Source of the DNA: an uncultured Clostridia bacterium
Lineage (GTDB): Bacteria > Bacillota > Clostridia > TANB77 > CAG-508
DNA: 64,000 nucleotides
Direction of reading: 5' to 3'
NCBI GenBank assembly: GCA_949482135.1
Contig: CASYFC010000001.1
Coordinates: 310,001 to 374,000, forward strand
This document shows, piece by piece, positions 62,044 through 64,000 of this stretch. The notes beneath the pieces are model-generated. The model worked only from the letters and a program-made list of their open reading frames with translations, was not told the origin of the DNA and made no database searches. Numbering within the stretch: the first letter of the stretch is position 1; the number at the start of each line of letters is the position of its first letter. The position numbers and the translations under genes are program-made.

Positions 62044-63891
62044 TTATAATTCAATTTTTGGATTATATTTTTCAAGCCACATATTTACTTGAATTAAATA
62101 TGCCATTAATTGTGGTCCTGTCATTAACTGACCAAACCATGGTCTAGAAAATGCTTTACCTTCTGTTTCTATGATTTCCAAAATATATTCTCTATTTAAA
62201 ATATTGTTAATAGGTGCATCTTTATTCTCCATTATTTTTGAAAGTTCCTTTTTTACAATCTGCATATAATTTGGATTATGTGTTTTTGGATATGGACTTT
62301 TCTTTCTATAAACAACTTCCTCAGGAAGAATTCCTTCAAATGCGTATCTTAATAAGCCTTTTTCTCTTCCTTTATATGCTTTCATTTCCCATGGAATATT
62401 CCATGCATACTCCACAATTCTATAATCACAAAATGGTACTCTTACTTCAAATCCATTAAACATACACATTCTATCTGTTCTATCTAGAAGTGTTTGCATA
62501 AACCAATTTGATGTTAAATAAATTAGTTTTCTATGCATCTTATTATCTTCTGTATCATTATCTAAAAATTCAACTTTAGAAAGAGATTCATTGTATCTTT
62601 TATCTATATACTCTTTTAGCGAGATCTCATTTGCAATATCTTTATTTAATATATTTTGCCTTTCTAAAATTGCAATTGACCACGGGAAAGTATTACTATT
62701 TAGTGCATCATCTCTAAAATACCATGGATACCCACCAAAAATTTCATCTGAACATTCTCCAGAAAGAGTTACTGTAATATCTTTTTTTAAGTTTTGGAAA
62801 AATAGTAAATATGAAGAATCAACATCTGCCATGCCAGGGAAATCCCTTGCTATCATTGCATTTTCTAAACTGCCAAATAATTCAGGAGTATCTAAAATAA
62901 TTTTCTTGTGCTCTGTTCCTAAAAAATTAACCATTAAATCTATATAATAATTATCTGTATTAGGTTGAAAATCATTTTTTATAAAATTCTTTTCTTGATC
63001 TACATAGTCAACAGAAAATGTTTTTAATTTTTCTCCGTATTTTTCTTTATAATAATCTGATGCATATTTTGAAATTATACTTGAATCTAATCCTCCAGAA
63101 AGAAGTGTCCCAATTGGAACATCAGAAACTAGTTGTTTTTCAACAGAATCTTTTAATAAATATCTAATTTTATCACAAGTTTGTTCTAAATCATCTGTAT
63201 GTTCTTTTGTTTCTAATTTCCAATATTCTTCTTTTCTAAAACAATCTCTATTATATACTATAAAACTAGCTGGTTCTAATTCTAGTATTCCTTTAAATGG
63301 ACTTACTCCTGGAGTATGGCTTGGTCCAATTCCAAAAAGTTCGCAAATACCTTGTTTATTTAAGATAGGTCTACAAAGTGGATGTTGTAATATTGCTTTA
63401 ATTTCTGATGAAAAAATAAAATTATTATCTACAATTGTATAATACAATGGCTTTATTCCAAAATGATCTCTTGCAACAAAAATTTCTCCCTTTTTATCGT
63501 TCCAAATTGCAAATGCAAAAATTCCATTTAAATGTTTACATACATCTTTTCCATAAAAAATATATGCTTTTAATAATACTTCTGTATCTGAATGACCTTT
63601 GAATTTAAAACCTTTTTCAATTAAAATATTTCTAATTTCTTCTGTATTATATAATTGTCCATTATACACTATTGTATATGTAACCTCATCTATTCTTACA
63701 CTCATTGGTTGTTTTCCATTTTCTATATCAATTATTGATAATCTTTTATGTCCAAGATTCGCATGTTTAGAAAAATATAAGCCATCTTCATCTGGACCTC
63801 TTTTAGATAATTTTTCTAGCATATTTCTAATAATTGAAATTTCATTAGAAATATCTTTTTCAAAATTTACAATTCCTGTAAAACCACACAT
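62044..63891 (-). CDS. asnB: Asparagine synthase (glutamine-hydrolysing)
   Basis: 615 residues. Begins MCGFTGIV, so Cys2 is the N-terminal glutaminase nucleophile. Glutaminase sites are LGHKRLSIIDIENGKQPM (Arg) and YNGQLYNTEEIRN (Asn). The synthetase half has the PP-loop GTLLSGGLDSSIISKYAS, SGECSDEIFGGYPWYF and FEVRVPFCDYRIVEYAWNI. It makes Asn from Asp, ATP and Gln. The ATG lies 7-8 bases after GGAG, and the ribosome binding site adjoins a strong hairpin (63902-63938). Upstream sequence reaches the window edge. Confidence 0.94.
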   Translation of the reverse strand: MCGFTGIVNFEKDISNEISIIRNMLEKLSKRGPDEDGLYFSKHANLGHKRLSIIDIENGKQPMSVRIDEVTYTIVYNGQLYNTEEIRNILIEKGFKFKGHSDTEVLLKAYIFYGKDVCKHLNGIFAFAIWNDKKGEIFVARDHFGIKPLYYTIVDNNFIFSSEIKAILQHPLCRPILNKQGICELFGIGPSHTPGVSPFKGILELEPASFIVYNRDCFRKEEYWKLETKEHTDDLEQTCDKIRYLLKDSVEKQLVSDVPIGTLLSGGLDSSIISKYASDYYKEKYGEKLKTFSVDYVDQEKNFIKNDFQPNTDNYYIDLMVNFLGTEHKKIILDTPELFGSLENAMIARDFPGMADVDSSYLLFFQNLKKDITVTLSGECSDEIFGGYPWYFRDDALNSNTFPWSIAILERQNILNKDIANEISLKEYIDKRYNESLSKVEFLDNDTEDNKMHRKLIYLTSNWFMQTLLDRTDRMCMFNGFEVRVPFCDYRIVEYAWNIPWEMKAYKGREKGLLRYAFEGILPEEVVYRKKSPYPKTHNPNYMQIVKKELSKIMENKDAPINNILNREYILEIIETEGKAFSRPWFGQLMTGPQLMAYLIQVNMWLEKYNPKIEL

Positions 63892-63901
63892 AAAAAAACT
63901 C

Positions 63902-63938
63902 CTTACATAATATATTTTTATTTTATATATTATGTAAG
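63902..63938 (-). promoter_or_regulatory. Hairpin immediately before the asnB ribosome binding site
   Basis: CTTACATAATATA and TATATTATGTAAG pair perfectly around an A-rich loop. The 3' arm runs into AAGGAG, so part of the Shine-Dalgarno lies in or against the stem, followed by T7. This could modulate translation, or be the 3' hairpin of a leader (for example a T-box) whose start is outside the window. Confidence 0.55.
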
Positions 63939-64000
63939 AAGTCTGCTTTTATTCACTTTATTTATCTTTTTTATGTAATAACAACTTCTTTTTTATTTTA

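Overview
The window is very AT-rich chromosomal DNA from a low-GC Firmicute. Evidence: strong AGGAGG-type ribosome binding sites, A/T-ending codons, TTGACA-N17-TATAAT promoters, hairpin/T-run terminators, SecG-RNase R linkage, a SAM-I riboswitch in front of metK, a QueH-type queuosine enzyme, and a DNA polymerase I whose proofreading domain lacks its acidic residues. An uncultured gut Clostridia-type organism is the best guess. This is inference; no marker gene fixes the taxon.

Layout. 1-130 is the end of an L,D-transpeptidase. 237-7929 (minus) is a dense block of small metabolic enzymes: metallo-beta-lactamase-fold hydrolase, two NUDIX hydrolases, histidine phosphatase, HAD phosphatase, IspD, a Ham1-type NTP pyrophosphatase, a divergent adenylosuccinate-synthetase relative that looks PurZ-like, a 72-aa orphan, a GNAT, an unknown and an inositol-monophosphatase-type enzyme. 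7974-12470 holds a large unknown protein with a small partner and a decayed helicase/nuclease gene. 12559-16678 is an RNA-processing/secretion block (rlmD, a Lys-rich protein, rnr, secG). 16823-21957 is a two-component system plus an ABC exporter whose ATPase is frameshifted. 22166-25756 (plus) holds an RsiV-like protein and an HD-domain three-gene operon. 25804-29917 contains a Na+/Ca2+ exchanger, an HD hydrolase and a split cadmium/zinc efflux operon. A roughly 300-bp inverted-repeat element follows, then a broken membrane gene, a CYTH protein and tRNA-Thr(CGU). 31667-41201 contains a cell-surface protein, a dockerin-bearing glucosaminidase, metK (frameshifted), a membrane protein, polA and a coiled-coil orphan. 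41277-46049 is an accessory module (rhomboid, HopA1-like, small partner, transglutaminase, leucine-rich repeat). 46279-48467 carries two plus-strand genes. 48534-61282 is a housekeeping run (queH, two envelope genes, ruvB, ligA, pgsA, UPF0182, ftsY). It ends with a 5'-nucleotidase-like gene and asnB.

Most notable. (1) A 360-residue adenylosuccinate-synthetase relative has Ser in place of the catalytic Asp, as I recall for phage PurZ enzymes of 2-aminoadenine synthesis. It apparently starts at AUU and lies upstream of nucleotide-cleaning enzymes. (2) Three paralogous small proteins (7974-8414, 25244-25756, 43515-43940) sit beside large, mutually unrelated proteins (an unknown, an HD-domain protein, a transglutaminase/HopA1-like pair). 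This suggests a reusable small-partner plus large-effector system. (3) There is a long palindromic MITE-like element at 30003-30308. (4) Three single-base frameshifts, one in the essential metK, need read-level checking.
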